From positions 62,001 through 126,000 of the forward strand of contig JAIYAU010000024.1 of NCBI GenBank assembly GCA_027488865.1: 64,000 nucleotides of DNA. Direction: 5' to 3'. Position numbers and translations under genes: made by a program. Within the stretch, counting starts at the first letter, position 1, and each line of letters opens with the position of its first letter. The notes under the pieces were generated by a model. That model was not told where the DNA came from. It was given only the letters and a program-made list of their open reading frames with translations, and did not search any database. This document shows positions 42,256 through 50,246 of this stretch, in pieces. The DNA is from Cytophagaceae bacterium (GTDB lineage Bacteria > Bacteroidota > Bacteroidia > Cytophagales > UBA9547).

Positions 42256-44478
42256 TTATTTTAAACTAAACCTCAAACCTATAAAAAATCTAATACCTTG
42301 ATTAGGCGCATAGTTATAAGTGGTATCAAAAGTATCACTAAATGGCTGTGAGGGATTATACAAAGGGTTTTTTGGAAGAAAATTTAAAATATTTTTTATT
42401 CCTCCGTAGATGGTCACGCCCTTTTTGTTTTCTCGGCTTAGCTGTACGTTTTGTAAACTAAACCAAGGAGAATATTCCCTTCTATAGTCATCAGCTACCA
42501 AGGGGAGTCGTTGTGGGCCGTATATTACACCTGTATAGTCGACGGCCAAGCCAACCTTGCGAACCAAATAAGATAATGTAAATGTACCTTGAAAAGTCGG
42601 TGCATGTATTTGGGTTTGTTTTTCGTTTACACCATTTTCATTTTTTTGAATTCGATATACACTCAAGGCAGTAGCACCTAACATGGCCTTAAACCCATTT
42701 ACAAAAGATGCGTCCAAGTTGGCAGAAATGCCTCTAGATACGGCATAACCATCCAAATTTTTATAAAGTATCTTGTTGGGGTCTGTGTCATAATCAGGTT
42801 GAATTTTATTTGTAAAATAGGTATAAAACGCTTGTAATTCTGTATTTAAGAAGCCATTTTTAAAATTTAGGTAATTGCTGTAAGTCACCGTTCCGTTCCA
42901 ACTTTTCTCTGGTTTTAGATTTCCCAACACTTCCACCTTTCTAGATCCCGTGAGTGCTGCATGGTCTTCAGTAAAAATATTTACCACCCTAAAGCCATTG
43001 CCCACATTTACCCTAAAAAAATTATATTTATTTAAATTCCATTTATAACCCACCCTTGGCGCCAAAATATTACCGTGCACGTTATGGTAATCGTATCTAG
43101 CGCCTAATAGTAGTTTATGCTTTTCATTAATTTTATATTCATTTTGAACAAATAAACCTGGCAAATAAGTATTTGTGAATATGTTATTTAAGGTGTCAGA
43201 AGGGTTTCTAGTGGCAGCAGTATTGTCTTTGTAGCCAGTATATCTAAAAGTTGCACCAGTTACAAGTTCATTTCTCAAACTCAACTTTTTTTCCCAAACA
43301 AGCTGAAAAAAAGCCGTGTGTTGAGTGGCTATATACGAAGTTGTGCCGTAAGACGAATTTTGATGATGATAATTATAAGAACCATTAAAGTTGATCTTCT
43401 CAGTTTGCACAGGCAATTGATAGTTTCCAAATAACTCAAGCCGATTGGTATATATTGATTCGCCATACACTTTGTTGGTGTTTCTAAATTGTTTTGTCCA
43501 TTGCGTTTCACCGCCCCATCTATCCTCATAAAATACCCTTGAACCTAATGAAGCCTTAAAGTCATTTTTACGTTTTATACTAGCCTTCATAAAAATTGAC
43601 GCCCTATTTTGTAGGGTCATGTCGGTAAAGTTGTCTTTGTTTTTGTCTACAATATTTTGATAGTTAAAATAATTGCCCCCAAAAAGCATTTCCACCTTTC
43701 CCAATTTAGCCTTGGTCATTAAGTCAAGATTATGTTCTCGATAAGTATTTGTATTTATATCTACAAACAATCGATGTGCTTTTGCTGGACTTTTTGTAAT
43801 AATATTAATAATACCTGCCACGGCCTCAGAGCCATATAAGGTACTTGCAGGGCCTTTTATAATTTCTATCCTTTCCACCATCACATTTGGAATACCCATT
43901 AAGCCATAAACCGTAGACAACGAACTTACTATAGGCATACCATCTATTAATATCAAGGTATATGGTCCTTCCATCCCATTTATATGAATATCGCCAGTAT
44001 TACAAACAGCACATTGTAGCTGAGGTTGAACACCATTTATGTTTTGTAGCGCATAAAAAAGATTGGGTGTAGGATTTTTTTGAAAAAATTTAGGAGAATA
44101 AACTTCAACTGGGGTTATAGTCTCGGTGCGAAAACTTTCTTTCATAGTTCCTGTAACCACCACTTCTTCAGCAATACGCTCATTTTCTACGAGCTTAATA
44201 TCCAAAATAAGACTACTTTGGTCAACCACCACCTCCTTTTCCCACCTAAAATACCCTAGGGCATTTACCCTCAATGTATACTTACCACTTTCTAAAGCTG
44301 ACAGTAAAAATCGTCCGCTGCTGTCAGTTATAGTCCCTTTATTGGTACCTACTAACACAATTTGGGCATATTCTATTTTTGCTCCATTTGAGGTAACTTT
44401 TCCTCTTATACCACCTGATTGACCCATTAGGAAGGAAGGTAGAAAAAGAATCAAAAAAAAGAATATTAAATACCTCAT
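42256..44478 (-). CDS. TonB-dependent receptor with N-terminal carboxypeptidase-like domain
   Basis: The signal peptide (MRYLIFFFLILFLPSFLMGQ) is followed by a carboxypeptidase-regulatory-like domain (GGIRGKVTSNGAKIEYAQIVLVGT, about 20-100), a plug domain with a Cys pair (QCAVCNTGDIHINGMEG) and the block IDGMPI ... VERIEIIKGPASTLYGSEAVAGIINIITK, and a 22-strand barrel ending in FIGLRFSLK. It imports a siderophore, metal complex or organic nutrient by TonB energy. The ligand is unknown; there is no SusD partner. ATG 44478 is chosen over 44484 and 44523 as it begins the signal peptide. It is a single gene, divergent from the PKD protein. Confidence 0.92.
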   Translation of the reverse strand: MRYLIFFFLILFLPSFLMGQSGGIRGKVTSNGAKIEYAQIVLVGTNKGTITDSSGRFLLSALESGKYTLRVNALGYFRWEKEVVVDQSSLILDIKLVENERIAEEVVVTGTMKESFRTETITPVEVYSPKFFQKNPTPNLFYALQNINGVQPQLQCAVCNTGDIHINGMEGPYTLILIDGMPIVSSLSTVYGLMGIPNVMVERIEIIKGPASTLYGSEAVAGIINIITKSPAKAHRLFVDINTNTYREHNLDLMTKAKLGKVEMLFGGNYFNYQNIVDKNKDNFTDMTLQNRASIFMKASIKRKNDFKASLGSRVFYEDRWGGETQWTKQFRNTNKVYGESIYTNRLELFGNYQLPVQTEKINFNGSYNYHHQNSSYGTTSYIATQHTAFFQLVWEKKLSLRNELVTGATFRYTGYKDNTAATRNPSDTLNNIFTNTYLPGLFVQNEYKINEKHKLLLGARYDYHNVHGNILAPRVGYKWNLNKYNFFRVNVGNGFRVVNIFTEDHAALTGSRKVEVLGNLKPEKSWNGTVTYSNYLNFKNGFLNTELQAFYTYFTNKIQPDYDTDPNKILYKNLDGYAVSRGISANLDASFVNGFKAMLGATALSVYRIQKNENGVNEKQTQIHAPTFQGTFTLSYLVRKVGLAVDYTGVIYGPQRLPLVADDYRREYSPWFSLQNVQLSRENKKGVTIYGGIKNILNFLPKNPLYNPSQPFSDTFDTTYNYAPNQGIRFFIGLRFSLK

Positions 44479-44578
44479 GACCATTGCTTTATACAAAGCT
44501 AAATAATAATTTAGAATAACCAATATTATAATTTAGATTAGTCTAAAACTAAAAATAGAATATTAATAATTAAAGGTA

Positions 44579-44607
44579 TTGTTGCAATAATTTAATTATT
44601 ATCTTTA
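44579..44607 (+). promoter_or_regulatory. Promoter TTG-N18-TATCTTTA for the PKD protein
   Basis: TTG at 44579-44581 and TATCTTTA at 44600-44607 fit the pattern apart from the last base, 42 nt before ATG 44650. Confidence 0.45.
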
Positions 44608-44649
44608 TCATCTAAATTACAAATCGGGTAATTTACTGCCATTTCAATC

Positions 44650-47481
44650 ATGAAGCTAACAAAAAAAATTATTGTTATTTTTTTTATTTGCATTAGCTTT
44701 TCAACTATGGCTTCACATATAGTAGGTGGAGAATTAACTTATCAATATTTGGGTAATGATGTGTACCAAATAAGACTTAAAGTGTACAGGGATTGTTTTA
44801 ATGGAATTCCACCATTTGATAACCCTGCTTCTCTACTGTTTTTTGACCAAAACAACGTTCTACTTTATTATTCACTTATTCGAAACCCCGTAGTGAAGGA
44901 ATTGCCTTTGGTGTCTACTGATCCTTGCTTGGGTACTCCTTCAGGTGTATGCGTAGAAGAGGCTATTTATACTAACAATATTAGGTTACCTTACCGGGTA
45001 GGTGGTTATCAAATTGCTTATCAGCGTTGCTGTCGCAATAAAACCATTCTTAATATTTTGAATCCAAGTGAAGTTGGAGCTACGTACATGACAGTTATTC
45101 CTGACAACAAGTTAATTACCAATAGTTCTCCCTTTTTTAATAATTTCCCTCCTATTTATATTTGTAATAATTCACCTTTGAATTTTGACCATTCCGCCAC
45201 AGATCCTGATGGTGATTCGCTTTCTTATGAATTGTGTGATCCATTTGTTGGTGGTGACACCACAAAACCTTTTAATGCAATCTACCCCGATGGTTTCTTC
45301 TACCTAACCGATAATGCAAACCCTCCATATGATTTTGTAACCTTTAGACCGCCATTTACAGGTGCTAATCCTTTAAGTGGAGTTCCTTTAAAGATAAATC
45401 CTCAAACAGGATTACTTACTGCGATCCCTAACCGGTTAGGACAATTTGTAGTAGGCGTTTGTGTTAACGAATACAGGCAAGGAAAATTTATTGGGTCAAC
45501 AAAAAGAGATTTCCAATTTAATGTAACTATTTGCCCTCCTGCACCTACAGCATCAATACCTGTTCAACTGGTGGCATGTGGCCTAACTGCCAACCTTAAA
45601 AGTTTAAGTATTAATGCCAGCACCTATTTATGGGATTTTGGTGATTCAACAAACATAAGCGATACTTCTACACTCGAAAATCCATCATATACTTATCCTA
45701 CAACTGGTAAATATAAGGTTTCATTAATCGTAAATAATAACACAATATGTGCCGACACCGCTTTTGGTGATGTGTTAGTTTATAATGCTATAAAGGGTGC
45801 AAATTTTTCAACGTCCAACGTTTGTCTGGATAAAATAGCACAATTTAATGACCTTTCAGTGCTTTCAGAAGGTACAATTCAAAAGTGGTATTGGGATTTT
45901 GGCGATAATAATGTGGCAAAAATTAACAACCCTCAACACCAATTCACTCAGCCTGATACCTTTTTGGTCAAGCTGATTGTAGAAAATGAAAATACATGTA
46001 AAGATTCTATTGTTAAACCTATAATAGTCTATCCCCTTCCTAGTACTAATGCTGGACCAGATACAACTGTTTGCTTTAATCAACCTTTTAAACTTCGTGC
46101 TAGTGGTGCATCCTCTTACCTTTGGTCTGGCAGCGGTCTAAGTTGTTACAATTGTGTTAACCCTAAGGCTTTAGCCAACATTAGTGAAAAATATTACCTT
46201 AAAGGAACTAGCCCATTTGGTTGTGATTTTATAGACTCCGTGAAAATAACCGTGCCAAAAGTGGTATCATTTGCTGGTAGCGATACAACTATCTGCAACA
46301 AAGCTGAAGCTTTTTTATACGGTTCGAGTCCATTTACATTTAGATGGTTTCCATCTAACTCCCTGAACTGCAGCAATTGTAAAAATACTATAGCTAAACC
46401 AAGTACCACTCAAACGTATTATCTAGAAGCCTCAGATGCCAATGGTTGCAAAGATACTAGCTCAGTGATAGTGAAGGTTCGCAACCCTGTGACTGTTAAT
46501 GCCGGACTTGACCAAAACATATGTTATGCTTCCACCGCTATTTTAACAGGTACGGGCAACATCGCTACCAAAAGCTGGTCTCCTTCTAGAATGGTGTTGT
46601 GTGCTACTTGTAATCCCACCTCCACCGTGCCATTGTTTCAAGACACCGTTTTTGTATTAGAGGTAACGGATATGAATAACTGTACCAATACAGATTCGAT
46701 TAAGATAAAGGTGTATACTAATAGTGCATTTGCAGGAAATGATACTACCATTTGTTATGGTTCACAAGTTACACTTACTGGTAAAGGCGCCATTACGCAT
46801 CGTTGGAAAAATTTGACTTCAGAATGTGCAGTCTGTAACCAAATTACGGTAAGTCCATTAGATACAACACAATATATTTATCTTTCGAAAGACCAATATG
46901 ATTGCACCAATGAAGATACTGTACAAGTAAATGTTAGAAGAATTATTCCTAACATAGAATTCACAAATAATGAACCACGATGTGTAGATGTGCCTATTAA
47001 TTTTAATGGTAAAGTATCAAACTTTGATTATCTGTGTCTCAAAAAAATAAACTATTTGTGGGATTTTGGAGATGGCACACAAGATACGATACAAAACCCA
47101 ACCCATCAGTACCTAAACAGCGGCGACTACACCGTTACTTTTGACATAAATGGCACCAAAATGCCAGTAAAAAAATTATTACGATTATTACCTATAGATT
47201 CGTGTTTAAAGAACATTTATATTCCCAACACATTTACACCTAATGGTGATGGACAAAATGACGTTTTATATGTGCGAGGTATTAATGTGACCAAATTGTT
47301 ATTTAGGTTATATAATAATTGGGGAGAAGAAATATTTTCGACCAATAATTTACAAACTGGCTGGGACGGTACTTATAAGGGATCGAAACTAAGTCCGCAA
47401 GTTTTTGTTTATACTGGTTTTGCCACCTTTTGGGATGGCTCTCAAGTAAACCTAGAGGGCAATGTTACACTGGTGGAATAA
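44650..47481 (+). CDS. PKD-repeat surface protein with T9SS type B (gliding-motility-associated) C-terminal domain
   Basis: A signal peptide (residues 1-22, ending TMAS) precedes a conserved N-terminal domain (HIVGGELTYQYLGNDVYQIRLKVYRDC ...) common at the start of these Bacteroidota adhesins. At least three PKD domains follow (YLWDFGDSTN, WYWDFGDNNV, YLWDFGDGTQ) and four or five Ig-like repeats with GxDTTIC/SCYNC cysteines. The last ~90 residues (NTFTPNGDGQNDVLYV ... LYNNWGEEIF ... GWDG ... GNVTLVE) are the CHU_C type B sorting domain. This domain type is exported through the T9SS with help of a PorP/SprF protein. A large surface adhesin, unlinked to its PorP partner here. It ends at a terminator hairpin. 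Confidence 0.92.
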   Translation: MKLTKKIIVIFFICISFSTMASHIVGGELTYQYLGNDVYQIRLKVYRDCFNGIPPFDNPASLLFFDQNNVLLYYSLIRNPVVKELPLVSTDPCLGTPSGVCVEEAIYTNNIRLPYRVGGYQIAYQRCCRNKTILNILNPSEVGATYMTVIPDNKLITNSSPFFNNFPPIYICNNSPLNFDHSATDPDGDSLSYELCDPFVGGDTTKPFNAIYPDGFFYLTDNANPPYDFVTFRPPFTGANPLSGVPLKINPQTGLLTAIPNRLGQFVVGVCVNEYRQGKFIGSTKRDFQFNVTICPPAPTASIPVQLVACGLTANLKSLSINASTYLWDFGDSTNISDTSTLENPSYTYPTTGKYKVSLIVNNNTICADTAFGDVLVYNAIKGANFSTSNVCLDKIAQFNDLSVLSEGTIQKWYWDFGDNNVAKINNPQHQFTQPDTFLVKLIVENENTCKDSIVKPIIVYPLPSTNAGPDTTVCFNQPFKLRASGASSYLWSGSGLSCYNCVNPKALANISEKYYLKGTSPFGCDFIDSVKITVPKVVSFAGSDTTICNKAEAFLYGSSPFTFRWFPSNSLNCSNCKNTIAKPSTTQTYYLEASDANGCKDTSSVIVKVRNPVTVNAGLDQNICYASTAILTGTGNIATKSWSPSRMVLCATCNPTSTVPLFQDTVFVLEVTDMNNCTNTDSIKIKVYTNSAFAGNDTTICYGSQVTLTGKGAITHRWKNLTSECAVCNQITVSPLDTTQYIYLSKDQYDCTNEDTVQVNVRRIIPNIEFTNNEPRCVDVPINFNGKVSNFDYLCLKKINYLWDFGDGTQDTIQNPTHQYLNSGDYTVTFDINGTKMPVKKLLRLLPIDSCLKNIYIPNTFTPNGDGQNDVLYVRGINVTKLLFRLYNNWGEEIFSTNNLQTGWDGTYKGSKLSPQVFVYTGFATFWDGSQVNLEGNVTLVE

Positions 47482-47486
47482 AAAAG

Positions 47487-47519
47487 CAAAGACCACGTCT
47501 AAAATAAACGGGGTCTTTG
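47487..47519 (+). terminator. Rho-independent terminator of the PKD protein gene
   Basis: CAAAGACC/GGTCTTTG 8-bp stem, with CGT/ACG continuing after a mismatch, loop CTAAAATAA region, beginning 6 nt after the stop codon and followed by TTA. Confidence 0.7.
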
Positions 47520-48182
47520 TTATCCTAAAATCTATTTATTACAATTTATTATTACTATAGTTATACGCAGTGACCAATGTAAGGGTTTCGCTCTACGTAG
47601 TATATGTCCTTAAGTTAATATTGTAAGTTTACAAAATGGCCTATACACCACAGTGTTTTAAGAGTAAGGCTCAATCTTTAGTAAAACATTTTATTAAGAA
47701 CTTGATACTATTACTTACATTCTACCTCCTAACATTTATCTTTTTATTAAATTTTTATAAACATTAACATGTCCAAAAATATAATAAATTAACAAGAACC
47801 ATATTTGTCAAAAACTATATTTACATCTAAAAGTCAAAACGGAAATCGTTATAAATCAGGGCAAGTAAGAGGTATAAATTGTTTTTCGTTGGATTTATCC
47901 ACAAAATATTTGTTTTCTTAATATAGATTAATTAATTGATATTCAGATGGTTGAAAATAGTGGAATTTTTACTGTGGATAACTCATTGATTTTGTGGAAA
48001 ACTTTATTGATTTATTTTTTGAAATTGTACCTTCTATTTTTAAGTAACTTCAAGTAAATTTTTGTTAATCGCTATAAGAAACTGATAATTAGTTAACTTT
48101 ATAATAACATTACCATAACCTCATTCCTCAAAAAATTGTAAAATCTTAATATAAAAATTACCAGAAAATATAAGGCCGCATC
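47520..48182. other. AT-rich non-coding region with three DnaA-box-like sites
   Basis: No gene is visible in these 660 bases. Sites are TTATCCACA at 47895-47903 (perfect consensus), TGTGGATAA at 47973-47981 (perfect, opposite strand) and TGTGGAAAA at 47993-48001 (one mismatch, TTTTCCACA on the other strand). Very AT-rich stretches lie at about 47700-47820 and 48000-48130. This could be a replication origin or a DnaA-binding regulatory region. Against an origin, genes on both sides are transcribed towards it (plus on the left, minus on the right), the opposite of the usual bias. Confidence 0.4.
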
Positions 48183-48722
48183 TTACATGACATTTTTTGC
48201 TAGAAAGCCTTTGGGATTTATAATTTTATAATGTTTAAAATCTTGTGTGGCTTCCAATCCATTTCCCCAAAGCTCCTCCTTAGGTGTTTCAATTTTAACG
48301 AATTTGGTGGTGGTGACCTTCTTGGTTAACGGATTCCAATTAAGCTCTTCACTGGTCATTTTTTTGTTCTCATTTATTCCCTTTATCACTACATGGCCTG
48401 TTACATTATAAGTATCTGTAGTTTTTATATATTTGCCTTTGTCGGCTACTAGGGTACTGGTTGGAACACCATTTTGATGAAAAACTATGTTAATACCTTT
48501 AGGAAACAACCTATCGCCATTAGCATACTCCCATTGTTCTTTTGCCATCAATTTTACCTTCAGCACTGCTGAATCGCTGTATAGTGTTTCTATATTCGTA
48601 AGCTTTATCAATGGGCCGTCATAAGGCTTCGAAATCTGTTTGTCCTCATTATCTTCACATGATGCGAAAAACAATGTTATAATGGCACATAATACATATA
48701 AAACTAGTTTCTGATATTTCAT
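48183..48722 (-). CDS. lptC: LPS export system component LptC (lipoprotein form)
   Basis: A lipobox (TLFFASC, Cys near residue 22) replaces the transmembrane anchor found in Proteobacteria, as I expect for Bacteroidota. The beta-jellyroll segments (IETLYSDSAVLKVKLMAKEQWEYANGDRLFPKGINIVF ... GHVVIKGINENKKMTSEELNWNPLTKKV) fit the LptC/OstA family, which passes lipopolysaccharide from the inner-membrane LptBFG complex to LptA. At 179 residues it is of typical size. Other lpt genes are not in the window. It follows era in the same direction with 114 nt between, so may be separately transcribed. Confidence 0.85.
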   Translation of the reverse strand: MKYQKLVLYVLCAIITLFFASCEDNEDKQISKPYDGPLIKLTNIETLYSDSAVLKVKLMAKEQWEYANGDRLFPKGINIVFHQNGVPTSTLVADKGKYIKTTDTYNVTGHVVIKGINENKKMTSEELNWNPLTKKVTTTKFVKIETPKEELWGNGLEATQDFKHYKIINPKGFLAKNVM

Positions 48723-48836
48723 GAAAAATAATTTTTTAATAATTAAATAAAAACAAATGAAAATATTAAGCTGTAAATTAAGTTAAAACATTCAATTTGT
48801 ATAATTCTAACGCCTTTAAACGATTGTGTATTTTAT

Positions 48837-49730
48837 CTAATCTCTGTGGTTATAACCAAACCTTTCTAACAGTTGAGGTTTAGAACGCCAGTCAGGTTCT
48901 ACTTTTACATGTGTTTCTATATGCACTTGTTTACCAAAAAACTTCTCCAATTCTTGACGTGATTGAATGCCTACTTTTTTAAGTGATTCTCCTTTGTGCC
49001 CAATAATTATACCCTTTTGGCTATCTCTTTCTACGAAAATCTCCGCCCGTATTCTTATAATATCATCAGTTTCTTTAAACTCCGTCACTATGACCTCACA
49101 ACTGTATGGCACTTCCTTTTTGTAGTTTAGAAATATTTTTTCTCTCACAATTTCAGCAGCAAAAAATCTTTCAGGCTTATCAGTAAGTGTGTCTTTATCA
49201 AAATATGGCGGGTGAATAGGAAGTAAATCCACAATTTGTGTGATTATTAACTCAGTATTGATCTCTTTTAATGCAGAAATGGGGATTATTTCCTTAAAAA
49301 GATTTTTGTCTTTCCAATATTTAACTACCTCATTTACCTCATTTTCATCACAAACGTCTATTTTATTTAAAATCAATACTATTGTAGCTCCAGACTTTTG
49401 CAAGCGTTCTAAAAACTCCAGCTCGTCCTCCTTTTCTTTTACCTCTCTTACATAAAGTATTACATCTGCATCTTCAAGTGAAGTACTTACAAACCTCATC
49501 ATAGATTTCTGCAGCTCGTAGGCTGGCTTAATAACCCCGGGAGTATCTGAATATACTATTTGAAAATCTTCTCCATTTAAGATTCCCATTATTCGATGTC
49601 TGGTTGTTTGTGCCTTTGAGGTGATAATCGAAAGTCGTTCTCCAACCAACACATTCATTAAGGTAGATTTACCAACATTAGGTTTACCAACAATAGAAAT
49701 ATATCCTGCTTTGTGTACTTTATCCTCCAA
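48837..49730 (-). CDS. era: GTPase Era
   Basis: Era binds 16S rRNA and assists assembly of the 30S subunit. G motifs are GKPNVGKST (P-loop), the T of switch I, DTPGVIKP (G3), NKID (G4) and SALKEINTE (G5). The C-terminal KH domain (about 215-297) has GHKGESLKKVGIQSRQELEKFFGKQVHI. At 297 residues it is full length. The start appears to be TTG (TTGGAGGAT) at 49730, since no ATG or GTG precedes the conserved N-terminus. The initiator tRNA gene lies just upstream on the other strand. Confidence 0.97.
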   Translation of the reverse strand: MEDKVHKAGYISIVGKPNVGKSTLMNVLVGERLSIITSKAQTTRHRIMGILNGEDFQIVYSDTPGVIKPAYELQKSMMRFVSTSLEDADVILYVREVKEKEDELEFLERLQKSGATIVLILNKIDVCDENEVNEVVKYWKDKNLFKEIIPISALKEINTELIITQIVDLLPIHPPYFDKDTLTDKPERFFAAEIVREKIFLNYKKEVPYSCEVIVTEFKETDDIIRIRAEIFVERDSQKGIIIGHKGESLKKVGIQSRQELEKFFGKQVHIETHVKVEPDWRSKPQLLERFGYNHRD

Positions 49731-49879
49731 AATATTTTTTTTACAAAAGTAGTTGTTTTAAAATAAAATCTCCTATCTTTGCAGTCCGATTTACAGTAAT
49801 CGCTACAAAAAAGAAGTAACACCTTGATTAGCAGTGGTGTTTTTAGTTTAAAATTGACATTGCTCATATAAAAATACAT

Positions 49880-49952
49880 CGCGGGATGGAGCAGTTGGTA
49901 GCTCGTCGGGCTCATAACCCGAAGGCCACAGGTTCGAGTCCTGTTCCCGCTA
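49880..49952 (+). tRNA. Initiator tRNA-fMet (CAT anticodon)
   Basis: The acceptor stem is GCGGGA/TCCCGC with an unpaired C at position 1 opposite T72, and the anticodon stem ends in the three G:C pairs (GGG ... CCC) that mark initiator tRNAs. The anticodon CAT is at 49913-49915, and the TTCGAGTC T-loop is present. The gene is 73 nt and CCA is not encoded. It is followed at once by a terminator hairpin. Confidence 0.95.
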
Positions 49953-49961
49953 CTTTTTGAT

Positions 49962-50001
49962 AAAAGGGGTAACAAACTTAAATGTTAGTTATCCCTTTTT
50001 T
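49962..50001 (+). terminator. Terminator of the initiator tRNA gene
   Basis: AAAAGGGGTAAC pairs with GTTATCCCTTTT (12 bp with one G-T pair), followed by further T. It starts 10 nt after the tRNA end. The 245 bases after it hold nothing recognisable. Confidence 0.85.
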
Positions 50002-50246
50002 GATTTATTTCACTTTCTGAGTATCACCATTTAATTTTCCATTCCTTTAGCATAAATATGCATAGAATATTTTTATTCAGGCTATTCTAAAGAACAAGGG
50101 AAACAAAGAAAATATATTTGACAAAAGCAATTTCATTGACATTTTGTAAAAAAAACAGATGGCAAACTCTTTTTGACAGCAGTACAAAACGAGGAAGAAT
50201 TTCACCATTTTTAACCAGTCGTTTGATTATTTGTTAAGGCAGTAAT

